Notes under the pieces: generated by a model
What the model was told of the DNA's origin: nothing
The model's database searches: none
What the model saw: the letters and a program-made list of their open reading frames with translations, nothing else
Origin: Angustibacter sp. Root456
GTDB lineage: Bacteria; Actinomycetota; Actinomycetes; Actinomycetales; Angustibacteraceae
Length of the DNA stretch: 54,309 nucleotides
Direction of reading: 5' to 3'
Assembly: GCF_001426435.1 (NCBI RefSeq)
Contig: NZ_LMER01000013.1
Span: forward strand, 1 to 54,309
Part shown: positions 53,253 through 54,309 of the stretch, in pieces
Position numbering within the stretch: position 1 is the first letter of the stretch
Layout of the letters: the number at the start of each line of letters is the position of its first letter
Position numbers and translations under genes: made by a program

Positions 53253-54140
53253 ATGACCACCAGCCCCACCGCCCGCGAGATCGTCGTCGGCATCGACGGC
53301 TCCACCGTCAGCGACCTGGCCGTCACGTGGGCTGCCGGCGAGGCGACGCGCCGCCGGCTACCGCTGCACGTGCTGCACGCGTACCCGTGGGAGACCGTCT
53401 ACCCGCGGGCCGGCGGGCTGCCGCTGCCGGGCCAGGAGCTCATGGCCATCGAGGCGGCGCGCCGCGACGCCGCCGAGGCGCTCGTCGAGCACACCCAGCA
53501 GCAGCTGCGCCGCACCCACCCGGACCTCGAGGTGCGCACCACGACGGCGGCTGGCTCGCCGTCCGGCATGCTCGTCGACGCCTCGCACGGCGCCGACACC
53601 GTCGTGGTGGGCGCGCACGGCGCGGGCTGGCTGCACGACCTGGCGCTCGGCTCGGTGTCGCTGGCCGTGGCGGCGCACGCGGCGAGCCCGGTGGCCGTCG
53701 TCCACACTCCCGCGGACGCCGACCGACTGCGCTCCGGCATCGTCGTCGGCGTCGACGACGCGCCGCAGGGGCAGCGCGCGCTCGAGTACGCGTTCGCCCG
53801 TGCCGCCGAGCGCGACGCGGAGATCACCGCCGTGCACACGTGGTGGATGGACACGCTCGTCGCGCCGCCGCTGATGGCTGCCTGGGAGGACGTCGACCAG
53901 GCCGAGGGCAAGCTGCTGCGCGACACCCTCGCGCCGTGGCAGGAGCGCTACCCGGACGTCAAGGTGCGCTGGGTGCTCGTCCAGGGCCACCCGGCGACGT
54001 CCCTGGTGCGCGCGAGCGAGTCGGCCGAGCTGCTCGTGGTGGGAAGCCGGGGCCGCGGAGGCTTCGCGAGCCTGCTGCTCGGCTCGGTGAGCCGCGGGGT
54101 GCTGCACCGCGCGAGCTGCCCGGTGGTCGTCGCGCGCTGA
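53253..54140 (+). CDS. Universal stress protein (two UspA domains)
   Basis: 295 residues from ATG 53253, preceded by GGGAGGACC. Two tandem UspA domains (about 5-150 and 160-295). Each has an ATP-binding G-2x-G-9x-G(S/T) motif: VVGAHGAGWLHDLALGSVSLAVAAHA and VVGSRGRGGFASLLLGSVSRGVLHRA. Such tandem Usp proteins bind ATP in actinobacteria and are linked to dormancy or hypoxia; no specific role can be read here. Divergent from the iron operon, about 107 bp from the iron box. Confidence 0.95.
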   Translation: MTTSPTAREIVVGIDGSTVSDLAVTWAAGEATRRRLPLHVLHAYPWETVYPRAGGLPLPGQELMAIEAARRDAAEALVEHTQQQLRRTHPDLEVRTTTAAGSPSGMLVDASHGADTVVVGAHGAGWLHDLALGSVSLAVAAHAASPVAVVHTPADADRLRSGIVVGVDDAPQGQRALEYAFARAAERDAEITAVHTWWMDTLVAPPLMAAWEDVDQAEGKLLRDTLAPWQERYPDVKVRWVLVQGHPATSLVRASESAELLVVGSRGRGGFASLLLGSVSRGVLHRASCPVVVAR

Positions 54141-54164
54141 GGGCGGCGCTGGCATGCTGCGAGC

Positions 54165-54257
54165 GTGCGTGATCTGACGCCGTCCGACGCCGAGCGCGCC
54201 CTGGCGCAGCCCCCTACCGGCGAGCGTAGCGAGAGAAGTTGCTGCGGCAACAACTGA
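54165..54257 (+). pseudogene. Possible truncated gene start (30 codons)
   Basis: GTG 54165 begins VRDLTPSDAERALAQ, a plausible protein N-terminus with normal GC-rich codon use. After about codon 15 the frame turns to PPTGERSERSCCGNN and stops at TGA 54255. The composition change coincides with CGGCGAGCGTAGCGAG and a hairpin GTTGC-TGCG-GCAAC (54239-54252) shortly before the start of the next gene. This could be a gene interrupted by an inserted DUF222/HNH cassette, or simply a spurious frame. Testable from the region beyond the window. Confidence 0.35.
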
Positions 54258-54292
54258 CATGGCTGTCGGTGGTCTCTTCTAGGTTGGTGGGC

Positions 54293-54309
54293 ATGGAGAA
54301 CACCGCCCT
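54293..54309 (+). CDS. Start of a gene running off the window (probable DUF222/HNH type)
   Basis: ATG 54293 begins MENTA and the frame is open to the window end. Upstream 54261-54292 reads TGTCGGTGGTCTCTTCTAGG and then TTGGTGGGC, a layout I associate with the promoter region of actinobacterial DUF222/HNH genes. The few codons give no family information, so the assignment rests on the upstream sequence and on the similar partial gene at the left edge. Confidence 0.35.

Overview
The window is chromosomal DNA of a high-GC Gram-positive bacterium (Actinomycetota). Supporting markers are the XPB-type helicase beside its WYL-domain partner, a WXG100 protein, an Rpf plus LysM cell-wall enzyme, DUF3263 and LytR_C proteins, a GAF-ANTAR regulator, GroEL under CIRCE control, an IdeR/DtxR-type iron box, and many GTG starts. 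The mixture fits a Kineosporiales-like or related soil actinobacterium, but the genus cannot be fixed from the sequence. No rRNA, tRNA, prophage, transposase or CRISPR array was seen. Most of the window is ordinary, densely packed core genome.

Layout. 1-117 is the tail of a DUF222/HNH-type gene. 148-2587 (minus) holds an envelope protein with a DUF5666-like domain, an aldose 1-epimerase and a hypothetical protein. 2682-6163 (minus) is an ArsR regulator, MFS exporter and acyl-CoA synthetase operon, followed by an LLM oxidoreductase. 7137-12272 holds the helicase-associated WYL protein, a DUF4190 protein, a VOC protein and XPB. 12367-15930 is a response regulator, sensor kinase and HtrA-like protease set resembling mycobacterial MprAB-PepD. 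15908-19253 is an MFS transporter and a HelD-like helicase, divergent.

19342-29870 (minus) is a molybdenum-hydroxylase locus in two blocks. The upstream block is MoxR ATPase, VWA protein and XdhC (CoxD/E/F-like). The downstream block is the 2Fe-2S, Mo and FAD subunits plus a CoxG-like protein. A NarL-type two-component system and a membrane protein lie between them. The active-site loop is AYRGAGR, so CO oxidation is not assured. 29910-34437 has an HD protein, AIM24, DUF4031, WXG100 and ThrE-type exporter genes, with a 627-base gene-free stretch containing a hairpin and a cluster of TGTGGAC motifs.

34519-39929 has groEL, small envelope and regulatory genes, a PLP decarboxylase, a 10-bp tandem repeat and an Rpf-LysM gene under a c-di-AMP (ydaO-type) riboswitch. 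40252-49316 holds Ung, a phosphotransferase, MarR, an APC permease, a GDSL hydrolase, an acetyltransferase, an HMG-CoA-lyase-family enzyme, GAF-ANTAR, an AGE epimerase and PanD. 49381-53077 (minus) is an iron ABC importer with an IdeR-like box. The window ends with a universal stress protein, a 30-codon gene remnant and the start of what is probably another DUF222/HNH gene.

Most interesting signals: (i) a 19-bp, 11-bp-periodic box shared by the response regulator, HtrA and DUF5666 genes, suggesting one envelope-stress regulon; (ii) seven TGTGGAC motifs at multiples of about 11 bp before the ThrE-type gene; (iii) two long palindromes with the same core between convergent genes; (iv) a possible insertion boundary at the right end. 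I did not find a convincing wholly new multi-gene system.
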